Positions 51,472 through 61,901 of a stretch of DNA of 64,000 nt are shown here, one piece after another. The stretch spans positions 242,001 to 306,000 of the forward strand of contig CAUYUJ010015272.1 in the NCBI GenBank assembly GCA_963575745.1. The letters run 5' to 3'. The stretch is from Prorocentrum cordatum (Eukaryota; Sar; Dinophyceae; Prorocentrales; Prorocentraceae). The translations under genes were made by a program, and so were the position numbers. Below the pieces are notes generated by a model, which made no database searches, was not told the DNA's origin, and was given only the letters and a program-made list of their open reading frames with translations. Position 1 is the stretch's first letter, and each line of letters begins with the position of its first letter.

Positions 51472-52150
51472 TCACAGGCACGGGCAAATCACGTGCTGGT
51501 TTAAAAGAAATCGATCGTCGTGAGGCTTCCTGGAGACAAACACGTCTTCTTGGCTGGCACGAAGAAAAGCAGCTTCCACCTTGCGAGCCAGCCCCGTCGA
51601 ATCCAGGTTGGGGTCGAGGTTCCAATCGCCCCCCGCCGCGTACACATGCTTCCCAGCAAGCTTCTCCACCATCTTCCTAAGAAGCGCAAGATTGAGGGGG
51701 GCGCAACCCAGTCCCCGACTTAAGGCAACGCGATATCACATCGAGGGGAGGCCAGCCTGGAATATCAACAATCACGTCAATGATTCGTCCAGGGGCAACG
51801 ATCCCTGCGCGGTGGGGCTCGCGCCCGACGGTCTCGCAAGCGTCCGACGGCCAACGCGTGCCAGCATGCGCGCGAACGACGACCGCCACCCCCGCTCTTG
51901 GCCTACCAGCCTCGCCAGCGGGGGAGGGGGATCACAACATTTTCCACCTCAGACCAGCCGCCGAGGCCGCCCTTTCCCCCTCGCGCTCCTCGAGAGCCCC
52001 CATCCCCTGCGCCAACAGGAGGAGGGCAGTTGTCGAGCATAGCCTTTCTCGCAACGTCGGCCAACTGCTACCGTTGTAGGACTCGAAGCATTCGCCCAGG
52101 CCAAGAGGCTGGGGCGAGAAGGTGAGGGAGTCGGTGGGAGGCGGAGGACG
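51472..52150 (-). pseudogene. AP-like endonuclease of LINE copy D
   Basis: YNGSSWPTLRERL and LLLAQGMGALEE (about 52020-52085) fit the N-terminal half, with the usual QE changed to QG. GVAVVVRAHAG (about 51880) and YAAGGDWNLDP (about 51620-51650), the GDxN catalytic loop, follow. The final SxxxIDF-type motif is only partly readable. Frameshifts separate the pieces. The domain would nick target DNA in an intact element. Confidence 0.7.
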
Positions 52151-52205
52151 AGCAGGAACTCCGAATTTAGATAAAGACAGGCCACAGCAAAGAGGCAGCC
52201 GCGTG

Positions 52206-53391
52206 CTACGCTGTGCGCGGCTTCTTGCCAAGCCTGCTACCGAACTGCTCGATGAAGGTCCGCTTATCGACTCTGATCGCGGCTGCGAAGATCTCATCAA
52301 CCATCTCTTCGTCGAGGTCCGCATCCGCCGTGAAGCCTGGTGTGGGAACCTGATGCGCACTACCTCCTGGAGGAGTGCCACCATGAGAAGAAGCAGTACC
52401 AGGGAAGCCAGCACCACCTGCCGTGAACGGCGACGGTGCCACCGGTGTCGTCTTTGCCGCTTCGCCTGATGGGAGGTCGCCAACAACTCCGCGAACTTCT
52501 TGAAGGTATCAGACTGGAGCATCTCGTTGACCTTCAACTGTTCGTCAAACGCTGCCAACAAGCCCGGGTCCAGCTCCAGGTCCATACAAGGAATACCAGG
52601 AAGGGTGCGAATCGAGTCACGATTGAGGACGTCAGTTGCTCGATCAGTCGCTTCAACTTGGGCCCGCATAGCATCAATCTTCTCTTGAGCATTTGCGATG
52701 AACAGGTTCTGCTCGTCAATCTGCTGCTCCAACTTCTGCTTCTTACTACTCGCATGTGCCAGACGGTGGCCCACGTTAGTACGTTGCGTGAGCTGAGGCT
52801 TGCAATGGGCGAGCTCACGGCGCGCGGCCCCGAGCTTGACGTCCAACTCAGCCTTTGCACTCTTGCCCGACTCACCAAGCTTCTAACAGTGTGAAATAGT
52901 CACCTCAAGCTGCTTGATGCCGTCACGTAGCTCCTGCTCCTTCGGGTCCTTGGGGGATGCGTCCTTTCCGTTGGCATCTTTGGCTGACTGACCACTCGTG
53001 CCACTGTTAGAACCGCCTCCGACCAACTTGTCAAACTTGCGCTGCAGCTCGTCCAGACGCTTCTGAAGCTTGTCGTCGCGACTGCCACCGCCACCCAGAG
53101 GAGCACCACGAGGCTGGCGATGCTGCTGGCCACGAGGTTCCTGCTCAGCTGACGACGTACCTCAGGAGGAGCTGCCTTGCCACTCTTGCACACGACTCTG
53201 GACGCCTAGTTCGTGTTGCGCCCGCATGAACAGGCCCATGTGGGCGCCCGCGGTCCAGGGAGGACTTCGGCGCCGCCGTTGGCCATGAGGAATGCCCCGA
53301 GGGGCTCGTTGACTGCACTGCTCCGCCAGGAGCTCAGTGAAAACCAAGCCAAAAAGGCCCGCAACAGCACTCGGCCGTTCTGAAGAGGCAT
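52206..53391 (-). pseudogene. ORF1 of LINE copy D: RanBP2-like finger and coiled coil
   Basis: Possible starts are ATG 53391 and ATG 53286 (MANGGAEV). The zinc finger reads TWACSCGRNTN, then a TAG (about 53206-53208) where a Trp codon is expected, then SRVVCKSGK, so the finger is broken. Further on, QLEVTISHC-stop-KLGESGKSAKAELD and long heptads (KKQKLEQQIDEQNLFIANAQ) form a coiled coil. The C terminus holds Gly/Pro-rich sequence and ends near 52206. The layout matches the fragment at 20761-20886. Confidence 0.7.
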
Positions 53392-53416
53392 GCTGCTGCA
53401 AGCCCAGGCCCCAATT

Positions 53417-53437
53417 GCCTGAGCCAGAACGGCTGTG
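53417..53437 (-). other. Second, diverged spliced-leader relict
   Basis: The minus strand reads CACAGCCGTTCTGGCTCAGG. It matches the spliced leader at about 15 of 21 positions and lies three bases downstream of the exact leader. Tandem relict leaders arise when a trans-spliced mRNA is retroposed, transcribed and trans-spliced again. Confidence 0.6.
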
Positions 53438-53440
53438 CTT

Positions 53441-53461
53441 CTTGAGCCAAAATGGCTACGG
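53441..53461 (-). other. Exact dinoflagellate spliced-leader sequence
   Basis: The plus strand reads CTTGAGCCAAAATGGCTACG plus one G, the exact complement of the conserved 21-nt DinoSL (CCGTAGCC-ATTTTGGCTCAAG). It marks the 5' end of a trans-spliced mRNA copied back into the genome, here that of LINE copy D. Confidence 0.9.
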
Positions 53462-53590
53462 GAAGGGGAAGGGGAGGAGGAGGAGCAGGAAGAGGAGGAG
53501 GAGGAGGAGGAAGAGGAGCAGAAGGAGTGCGCGTGAGTGACGAGAGGAAGGGGTTGCGCGCGCAAGTACAAGTGAGAAGCAGGAGGAGAG
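53462..53590 (+). repeat. Purine-rich GGA tract
   Basis: GGGAAG and GGA units, about 60 bp pure then degenerate, directly 5' of the spliced leader of copy D. It may be the target of the insertion. Confidence 0.8.
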
Positions 53591-53599
53591 GAGGGAGGT

Positions 53600-54360
53600 G
53601 TCAGACGCGGGTGCGACCCGAGGCCCCAAGAAGGAGGCCTCGCCTTCCGATGCCCTGCTCGTCGCCGCGGCTGGACGCGACTCGAAAAACCGGTGCGTTC
53701 GGGGATGTCCGTTGGGATCTTGCGGGGGGGCTTCTCGCGGGCCTCTTGGAGGCAGTTTCGAAGGCTCTTGGGGGCCGTTTTGGGGCCTCTTTTGGGCATC
53801 TTTTTGGCATCTTGGGGGCCTCTTGGAGCGTCTTGGGGGCCTCTTGGGGGGTTCTTGGGGCCTCTTTGGGGCCTCTTGGGGCGGAAGGCTGGATTTTTCG
53901 GTTCGTGGTCTCCCTCTGGAGTTCCTCTTGGGCCCGTCTCGGGAGCCTCTTGGGCCGCCTTGGGCGGCTCCTGGGCCGTCTGGGGGCCCTCTTGGGCCGT
54001 CTTGGGGGCGTCGTGGGGGCCTTTTGGGCCGTTTTGGAGCGGTTTTGGGAGCTTCTTGGGCGGTCTTGGAGCGTCGGAAAGCCGAAAAGGCGAAAATGCC
54101 AAAAACATCGAAAATAACAAATGAACATCAACGAGTTTTGCCTCTTGGGGCCCTCTTTGGGGGCCTCTTGGAGGTCTCTTGGGGCGTCTTGGAGGTCTCT
54201 TGGGGCGTCTTGGAGGTCTCTTGGGGTGTCTTGGAGGCCTCTTGGGGCCTCTTGGAGGCCTCTTGGGGCGTCTCGGCGGCCTCTTGGGGCGTCTTGGAGG
54301 CCTCTTGGACCGTCTTGGGGGTGTCTTGGGAGCCTCATGGGCTGTTTTGGAGCTCCAGAA
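53600..54360 (-). repeat. Periodic repeat block with strict 21-bp dimer core
   Basis: The plus strand shows TCTTGG cores. From 54166 to 54313 fifteen cores (one as TCTCGG) start at 54166, 54177, 54187, 54198, 54208, 54219, 54229, 54240, 54250, 54261, 54271, 54282, 54292, 54303 and 54313, alternating 11 and 10 bp. Reversed cassette 2 is at 53880-53925 and reversed cassette 1 at 54073-54145. Confidence 0.92.
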
Positions 54361-55587
54361 CGAGCCCGGGGAGGGCCGAACCCCCTCGGATGAGTTCGGG
54401 GGTGGGTCGAAGCCAGCCAGTCGAACCCGGCCGGGGGGGGTCAAATTGCCAGTTTGGGGTCCCCAGGGGGGAATTATGGGGGGGGAAGAATCTCACACGC
54501 CTAGAGACCCACAAGGGGTCGGCGGATTCATTGACCGTTGTCCAGGGACATATTCCCGCTCCACCACCGTCCTCATCGCTCGCCTCATCTCACTGTTTTC
54601 TCAGCTTACCTTGCCCTCTCTCTCCTTGGTGCATGTATCTTGGCGACACAGGCTAAGGTTTAATTACATTCGAGGGTCTAGCTTCGCTCTCAGGGATGCG
54701 CGGGCAGACTGTCTGCTGGCTGCCGTTTCCCTGACGACAATGGCTCATACTGGAGGTCCCAGGGCCCTGCATTCAGCCGCTTAGTGTGGTCTTAACCGTT
54801 TTCTCAGCGCAATGTTGGGCAGTCGCATCCGCACTATTAGGTGCCCAGCACCTCATGACCTCTCATGGTCTTTCACCCCTTTCTAGTGATTCTCCACCCT
54901 TCTCACACAAACAGTCCCATCGTGTTCCCCCCTCGCCCACCCCTCCCTCCATCCTCTCCCCCCTCAGTCCAGGCGGGCTCCGGCACGCTGTAGTTACTTT
55001 CTGGTGCGCGCCACCTCGCAATCGATTGCAGATGCAGCAGCACAATTTGAAGTGATGACCTTCCCGAGCGAAGGCCTTGCGTCACGTTCGAGAGTCACCC
55101 CAGCCTTAAGTAGGCGACCGAGCTTCGGCTCGCCAACCATGCGAGGCGCGTGACTCTCGGTGTGAAGACTTGATTTTGCGTTCGTGGGGTCATTCTCTGC
55201 TCCCCTCTGCGGACGGCAGGGCGGCGGATGCTGAACCAGGCCAGCTTCCCTCCAGCTGCGGGCGGGGACTTCAAGACCAGTATGACAACGTTTCATTCGA
55301 TCAACATCACAGGAACGACGACGACGATGTCATGCCTTGAATTTACTGCTTTGTAGCGTTCTGAGTGTGTGGAATCACATCATCCTGCGCAGCGCGACGA
55401 ACTTCACGTCCCGCAGCTGCCATTTCGACCTCAATGCAGGACAATCTCGATCCTTTCCGCCCTTCGGGCTGGCGGGATCTTGCAGGGCCAGCGCGCGGCG
55501 TTTGTGAGGTTCTATTTTTGCGTTGGATGCCGTGCTCCGGGGATGGAGGAGGGAGACGTTGGAAGGAGGAATGCGGGCATACTGCAG
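54361..55587. other. Unassigned spacer
   Basis: No gene or repeat family recognised. It includes G-rich runs (54430-54485) and a pyrimidine-rich stretch (54880-54970). ORFs are short and overlapping. Confidence 0.4.
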
Positions 55588-56120
55588 CAGAAAGCACAGT
55601 TGCCTCCGGGCAATCAAAATATGATACAGGAATGGTTTACTGGGCACACGAAGAACACGAAGTGGCCTACAGTTGGCCCCGGGCATTCAAAATGTGGCCT
55701 GGGAGTGGTGTTCTGGGAACACGAAGAACACGAAGTGGCCTACAGCTGGCTCCGGGCATTCAAAATGTGGCTTGGGAATTCTGCTCTGGGAACACGAAGA
55801 TCACGAAGTGGCCTACAATTGGCTCCGGGCATTCAAAATGTGGCCTGGGAATGATGTTCTGGGAAGACGAAGAACACGAAGTGGCCTACAGTTGGTTCCG
55901 GGCATTCAGAATGTGGCTTGGGAATGGTGTTCTGGGAACACGAAGAACACGAAGTGGCCTACAGTTGGCTCCGGGCATTCAAAATGTGGCCTGGGAATGG
56001 TGTTCTGGGAACACGAAGAACACGAAGTGGCCTACAGTTGGCTCCGGGCATTCAAAATGTGGCCTGGGAATGGCGTTCTGTTGGCTCCGGGCAGTCAAAA
56101 CGTGGCTCCTGGCAGTGCAA
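55588..56120 (+). repeat. 73-bp tandem array
   Basis: AGTGGCCTAC/AGTGGCC cores start at 55661, 55734, 55807, 55880, 55953 and 56026, exactly 73 bp apart without indels, with partial units at both ends. The unit contains GGGCATTCAAAATGTGG and GAACACGAAGAACACG. As 73 is 3n+1, each unit shifts the frame, giving similar ORFs in all three frames. Confidence 0.97.
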
Positions 56121-56229
56121 AAAAGGAGTCCCCGGTTTTCCCCGGCATCCCCCGGATCCTGCCCAGACCCCCTGGGGAATCAGGATGCCTTCTTTTGACC
56201 CCACTAGAAACCTATCAGTCTTCGCTGTT

Positions 56230-57300
56230 AGGTAAAAATGGCCCCATTCCCTTCGGAAGATCTGCATTTTTACCATGTGCACCGCTTCGGCGTCGACCGT
56301 GTCGACGACGGCCCCAGGAGCCGACCACATCGCCCCACGACGGCCACAGAGAGTTCCAAGGAGGCCTCCAAGACAGCTCCAGAGGGGCTCTCGACTGTCC
56401 AGGGGGCCCCCAAGATGGTCCCAGAAAGCCCCTGGACTGTACGACTTTTCAGCTTTCGCGGCTTTCCAGACGGTCCAAGAGGCTCCCAAGATTTCCCCAA
56501 GACAGCCCAACCAAGAGGCCCCCGAGCCAGCCCAAGAGGGCGCCAAGACGGCCCAAGGGCCGCCTAAGACGGCCAAGTTGGCCCCAGCCCAAGAGGGCCC
56601 AAGAAGGCCCTGAGTCGCCCAAGACGGCCCAACATGGCCCAAAGACGGCTCAAGAAGGCTCCGAGGCGTCTCAAGAGGCCTCCAAAAGCACTCCCAGGAG
56701 GGCCCCAAGAAACCACGGTCGTTGAATTCCTACGGGGAAGCGGGCCTTTTTATCATATGCGACTTTTCGGTCTTCACGGCTAAGAGGGCCTAAGAGAGGC
56801 TCCCAAGAATTGCGCAAGAGAGCCTAAGACACCCCCAAGAGGCTCTCAAGACAGCCCAAGAGGGGGCCAAGACGGCCCAAGGGCTGCCCAAGACGGCCCA
56901 AGTTAGCCCCAAAACGGGCCCCAGGAAGGCGCAAGAAGGCCCCGAGTCGCCCAAGACTGCCCAAGATGGCCCCAAGATGGTCCAAGAAGGCTCCGAGAGG
57001 CCTCCAAGAGCACTCCCAAGAGGATCCCAAGAGACCAAATTCGCTACATTCCTGTAGGCGAAGTGTACATCTTAAGGAAATATGATTTTGGAACCTTCAC
57101 GGCTTTGAAGACGGTCCAAGAGGCCCTCAAGATTTCCCCAAGCGAACCGAGCGCCAAGACGGCCCAATGGCCGACTATGACGGCTCCAGGAGGGGTCCAA
57201 GAGGGGATTTCCGACTCGAAAGTTGCAGCCGCCCACAGAACCTCCCAGGAGGCCCCAAAAGTCCCCAAGAGGCCCCACCAAGAGGTGTTCGGTTTCACCC
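56230..57300 (+). repeat. Periodic repeat block
   Basis: CCAAGAGG/CCAAGACGG units with cassette 1 variants at 56236-56318 (TTCGGCGTCGACCGTGTCGA) and 57036-57120. The first is shared with 44628-44710. Confidence 0.8.
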
Positions 57301-58190
57301 ACCCGTTATTAGCTCAAACGGTGGACATGGCAGCGCCATGAAATGCAGTGCATCATCTATTCCATAGTTTCTGCCTTGTAGGTCCGAATTTCGGATCCCC
57401 TTGCCTACAGACGGCGAGGATTTGCAATCATCGTGGCACGTGCGCGGCACTGCTGATGAAGGAACCTGTTTTGATTTAATCTGGCGCCCCTCGAGATAAA
57501 AAACCTAAGGCCGCACGATGCAACACATACACATACTAGGTGTCAGTAGTGGTTATTGGAAGGGGTTTTGGTCATGCCCAAGAGGCCAGTAGGACCTACC
57601 TAGCCTTTGCCCTCGGCGCTTGCCCTGGCGCGCCTGGCGCCCTGCGCCGGTGCCGCGCTCGGACAGCCCTTCCTCTTCCAGGGGAGCGCCCCGTTTCCGC
57701 GCAGCCGGAGGGCGGGAGGGAACGGGGGAGAGGAGGGTGAGGGGGAGGGGCAGGTGACGGAGGAAGTGGAGGAGCAAGTGCTCTGATTGCGAAGGCCTTA
57801 CGGCCGGTGCCGCCGACCCTGTTCGCAATGCGCAGCAAGAGGCACGGGCTGTGGGATGGTTTTGGGGAACGGGGAGAAGGACGAGAAGGTGGGGGAGGGA
57901 GGTGTCGTGACTTCCCCGGGACTTCCCCGGGACTCCCCTGGGACCCCCCCCGGTACACCCCCCCTCCCCTTCCCGTCGGGGAAGGGAACGGGAAGGGACT
58001 TCCCTTCGACTCAATTACGACGTTGCTCAAGGTCGGTACGGGGGGGGGGGTGACGGAGGAAGTGGAGGAGCAAGTGCTCTGATTTTAGCAAGTGTCTCGA
58101 TTTGGCTGCCACGCTGAGCTACACCCTGTTCGTGAGGGGAGTTTAGCAGGACTAGGCCCCCTTGCTGCAGGTTTTCTGCCAGCCGCCTCA
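57301..58190. other. Spacer with a 36-bp direct repeat
   Basis: No gene recognised. GGTGACGGAGGAAGTGGAGG and the next 16 bases are identical at 57753-57788 and 58049-58084. Between them lies GC-rich sequence with short GGGAA/TTCCC inverted stretches. Confidence 0.6.
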
Positions 58191-59280
58191 TATGTAAAAC
58201 AAAAGAGGCCCCACCAAGAGGTCCCCAAGATACCCCCAAAAGGCTCAATCGAGGCCCCAAGATGGCTCAGAACGGATAGGACGGCCTCCAAGAGGTCTCC
58301 TAAAGGGGTCCGGAAAGGTCTTCCTACGGATCGAGGCCCGAGCGAGACCAGGACTGCACCAGGACTTTGTAGGTTTTTGGGGTTATCGCTGTTTCGTGCC
58401 TGCGACGGTCCCAGGCAGCCCACCAGGCCCCAGAAATCAGCTCAAGACGGCCCGAGAGGCCCCCGACGAGGGTGCCACGACGGCGCAAGCGAGCCCCAAG
58501 ACGGCCCAAGAGTGGGTGCCCCAAGACAGCCCAAGAGGCGCCCGAGATCGCCCAAGAGGGCCCCAAGACGGCCCCAAGAGGGGCCCAAGAGGGGGAACAC
58601 GAACCGACAATTCGAGCCTTCCGCCCCAAGAGGTCCCCAGGAGGCCCCAAGAGGCCCCCAACAGAGCCCAAGAGGCCCCCTAGAGGCCCCAAAGAGGCCC
58701 CAAAAGACGCCCCAAGAGCACCCCAAACGGCCCCCCACGAGGCTCCCAAAACTGCCTTCAAGAGGTCCCCGGGGACCCTCCCACGAATTCCAAACGAACT
58801 TCCAAGAGGCCTCTAACCCACAACACAGGCACGGTGGCGGGATGGGCCGAAGGCCACTAGATGGACCAAGACGGCCTCCAGACGGCCCAAGAGGCCCCAA
58901 GATACCCAAGAGGCTTCCAAGAGGTCTGGCAACAGAGCTTGAAGTGGCCAAACAATAGTTATTTTTCACATTTTGTTGAACAAGTTTGGCGTTTCCGCCT
59001 GTTCCGCTTCCCCATGCTGCAAAACGCCCCAAGAGGCTCGGAGGATCGCCCCAAGACGGCCCAATAGGCTTCAAAAGCGCGCCAAGACGGCCTTCTAGGT
59101 TTCAGAAGCGCCGAAGAGACGTCCAAGACAGCCCGAGAGGGCCCCAACCGCGGCCCAGGATCGGAAACGTGAACCGAGAACCCAAGATCTTCGCTCCAGG
59201 AGACCCCCCAGGAGGCTTCAAGAGGTCCCCAAGGAGCCCCAAAGAGGCCCACAAGAGCCCTGAGAGAGGCACCGAAGGCA
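58191..59280 (+). repeat. Periodic repeat block with cassettes 1, 2 and part of 3
   Basis: Cassette 2 at 58584-58632 and 59155-59205, cassette 3-like ACCCACAACACAGGCACGGT at about 58818-58840, cassette 1 at 58955-59035. Confidence 0.8.
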
Positions 59281-59365
59281 CTTGAGAACAACGGGGATTC
59301 CAACATTTGTGTTTTTTTAGTTCGCCTGGCAGCTTCGCTACGCTTGAAAAAAACAAAAATATCTC

Positions 59366-59530
59366 ATGTTTCCTCCTCCTCCTCCTCCTCTGGTTCCTCC
59401 TCCTCTGGTTCCTCCTCCTCTGCGGCCACCTCCACCCTCTCCAACTCCTCCTCATCCTCCTTCTCCTTCTCCCCCAGGGAACCCCTCCACCTCCCCTTCT
59501 CCTCCCTGCTCCTCCGGCTACGTCCAGCCG
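59366..59530. repeat. (TCC)n tract
   Basis: TCC/CTC trinucleotide repeats, the complement of the GGA tracts found beside other blocks. 59530-59995 after it is unassigned. Confidence 0.85.
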
Positions 59531-59995
59531 CGGCGAACACAAGGGCCCCCGAAGTGCCTTTTGGGCCTGTCTTGAGCCGTCGTAGGTGGACCGTGGGAAG
59601 CCTTGGAAGCCACTTGGGCCGTCTTCATGGTTCTTGGAAGCCCCAGAGAAGAATTGTCATGGAATAGAGATCCCCAAGAGTCGGACCATCCAGCCTAGCT
59701 AGCCGAGTCCCCGTGCCCAGGGGGAGCCCACTTTTCCAAAACTCCCTCCCCATGGGTACCCAATTTCGCCCCAGGGGTTGGGGCCTCTTTTCGGCGCCCT
59801 GGGTTATTGTTTCGGCTTCAACAGTCGTCCAAGACACAATTCCGGCATACGAGCGGCCCCACAATTGCTTGTGGATGGCCCCAGACGGATTCCAGATATT
59901 CCCAATGATGTTCCCCAGGAGCGCACCGGATGGCAGCAATTGCCGAAATTCTTATCGGCAAACGTGTATTTGTCAGCATGTTTGCTTCTTCGGTC

Positions 59996-60600
59996 TTAGC
60001 AGCGTGCAAGACGGCCCAAGAGGCCGAGGGCCCCAAGACGGCCCAAGAGAGCCCGAATACGGTCCAAGAGGCGCCCAAGACGGTCCGAGATGGCCCCAAA
60101 AGGGGCCCACCGCGTGGCCCCCGAACGGCCCCCAAGAGGCTCCAAGAGGCTTCAAAACTGGCTCCATGAGGGGCCCGAGATGCACGCCACGATCGGGGGA
60201 GCGTAAGACCCGGGTTTGCCAGGACTTGGGTTCGCCATCGTTTTTTTGACGACCGCGCCTCGGATTTTGACGAGGAGGAGTTTCGTGTGATGTCTGCAGC
60301 GGGAGGCCTCGTCAAAATGCAGGCTCGGCCTCGTCATTTTTTTGACGACCTCGTCGGGTATTTCCGAGTCCCCTGTACCCAGGTCTTACGTCCCCCTGAC
60401 ATGAGACCCCAACAGGTGCCCAGAACCGAGGCCCTAGGCAGTGCGAGCCGAATGTTTCGGGGACTTCCCAAGAGGCCCCCAGAACACTGTCCGAGGCCAC
60501 GCGTCTACACCCTGAACGATGTTCCCGGAGCGGTTTCCCAGGAGGCCCCCGAGGGGGCCAGAAGAGGGCCCCAGGGGGGCCCCTAGAAACCTCAAGATGC
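59996..60600 (+). repeat. Short periodic repeat block with an internal inverted repeat
   Basis: CCAAGACGGC units at 59996-60170 and 60470-60590. ATTTTGACGAGG (60264-60275) pairs exactly with CCTCGTCAAAAT (60307-60318). Confidence 0.65.
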
Positions 60601-60900
60601 TTGAAAACTCGCTCCACCAAGAGGCGCCCTAGCAGCGCGCCAAGAGACCCAAACAGGTGTCCAACAAGTCTCTGACCCACCATCCCGGCACGAGCTGAAC
60701 GCTCCTGAGCCTTCAAGAGGCCCTCGCAACCCTCTCAGAGGCCACGCGTCTACACCTTAAACGATGTTCCCACAGCGGTTTCTGGGGACATTGATTCCGA
60801 GCTGGAGGCCTCCCTCAATACCCCTTTGAGCGTCACAGGGGCCGCGTGTATGCGTTCTACACGATATTCCCAGAGAGGCTTCCGGGAACATCGATTCGGA
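60490..60900. repeat. Three diverged copies of an ACGCGTCTACACC element
   Basis: CACGCGTCTACACC, A-CGATGTTCCC and GCGGTTTC appear in order at about 60498-60540 and 60740-60782, and in weaker form at about 60845-60895. 60900-61190 is unassigned apart from a GCGCGC hairpin at about 61097-61115. Confidence 0.6.
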
Positions 60901-61189
60901 CTCGGGCCCATCACATCCTTCCCTGGGATGCGAGCCCAGGCGTCGTACGCCTTTTTCGCCGTCGACCCTCCCAAGTCCCGCGTGCTCTGCCTGCTGCGAT
61001 TTGCCGTCGCTGGCGGTTGGTACTTTCGGGTTAGTGCCCTGGGAAGGGGGGGTAAGAAATACGAGTAACGTCATGGCTGGGCCTCGCTAGAGCCACAGCG
61101 CGCCCGAAGCGCGCGTGTGGTCGAGAATGTTGTTGCTGAGAGAAGAGGCCTCCTCATGCCGCCGAGATTGTTTTTGGCTCCAGGACGTT

Positions 61190-61450
61190 GCTGCTGGGCG
61201 GCACGCTCGCGCACGTCCAAGACGACCCGAGGAATCCCCCCCCGAGGCCGCCGAGAGGTCCCCAAACCGTCCCCGGATGCTCCCAAGACGCCCCGAAGGC
61301 GCAAGTTCGTCGATTTTCTTCGAGTGCTTGGAAGCGTTCTGGCATGATCACGTCTTCGGGCCCCCGGCAGCCCAGGACGGCCTCAGGGGCCTTCAGGATA
61401 GCCCGAACAGAGAGCCCCAAAGGACGCCTACCACGCCAGCGCCTTTCCGG
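61190..61450 (+). repeat. Degenerate periodic-repeat remnant
   Basis: Loose CCGAGAGGTCCCC/CCCAAGACGCC units. Too diverged to place cassettes. 61451-61901 after it is unassigned; one ORF (61459-61980) has no recognisable motif. Confidence 0.4.
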
Positions 61451-61901
61451 GACGGGATGTGTGCGCGTCTGATGGGGCTCGCCTTGCTTCTTCCTTCGCT
61501 CGCTGGCATCGGCAAGGGTCGGCCGGGCCCCTGGTTCCCGATCGCTGTTTCTCTGGACGGGATGCTACAGTGGAGACCCATGCCAAGAAACATTTTGCTT
61601 GCCTCCAGGGCACAGTGGGTTACGTGGATTTCGATGGTTTTGCGATGAAAAGCATGTTGCGCCCACGCCAGAAATCAATGGAGGTCCTGGGGTCTCAGGG
61701 TTGGGTGTCTTGTGGAAGGTATCGTGTGGTCGAGTTCCTATTGTACGCCATTTCCGCAGACCCCTTGATTGTAGTTCGTGACCCATTTTTGTTGTTCAGT
61801 GCGTCCGGGAAGTTTGTTGAATATGTTTTGCGGATGCGACTTAGTATTTCTGTAGTGGGGTCGTACGAGACGTGCCTGTCGCTTTTTGAAAAAAGGCGGA
61901 T

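Larger units (their letters stand above)
47150..53461 (-). mobile_element. Decayed LINE copy D with spliced leader at its 5' end
   Basis: A second LINE family on the minus strand, about 6.3 kb, with parts in the expected order: spliced leader, ORF1 with zinc finger and coiled coil, AP-endonuclease, reverse transcriptase, RNase H and a C-terminal Cys motif. Many frameshifts and stops show it is old. It has no similarity to the giant LINE beyond common domains. The 3' boundary is uncertain; minus-strand A and G runs near 47111-47145 may mark it. I found no convincing target-site duplication. Confidence 0.85.

Noticed and set aside
47105-53470. Target-site duplication of LINE copy D based on GGAAGG near both ends
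   Set aside because: Six low-complexity purine bases next to a GGA tract are not convincing, and the 3' end of the element is not fixed.
53206-54444. 412-codon ORF with Pro/Lys/Arg repeats ending in the zinc-finger region of copy D
   Set aside because: It is a fusion of the antisense periodic repeat, a GGA tract and the start of a decayed ORF1. The 21-bp period keeps frames open artificially.
55365-56725. Overlapping 277- and 350-codon ORFs with repeated WPGNGVLGTRRTRSG-like peptides
   Set aside because: They follow the 73-bp array in rotating frames. The same peptides occur in all three frames, so this is not coding constraint.
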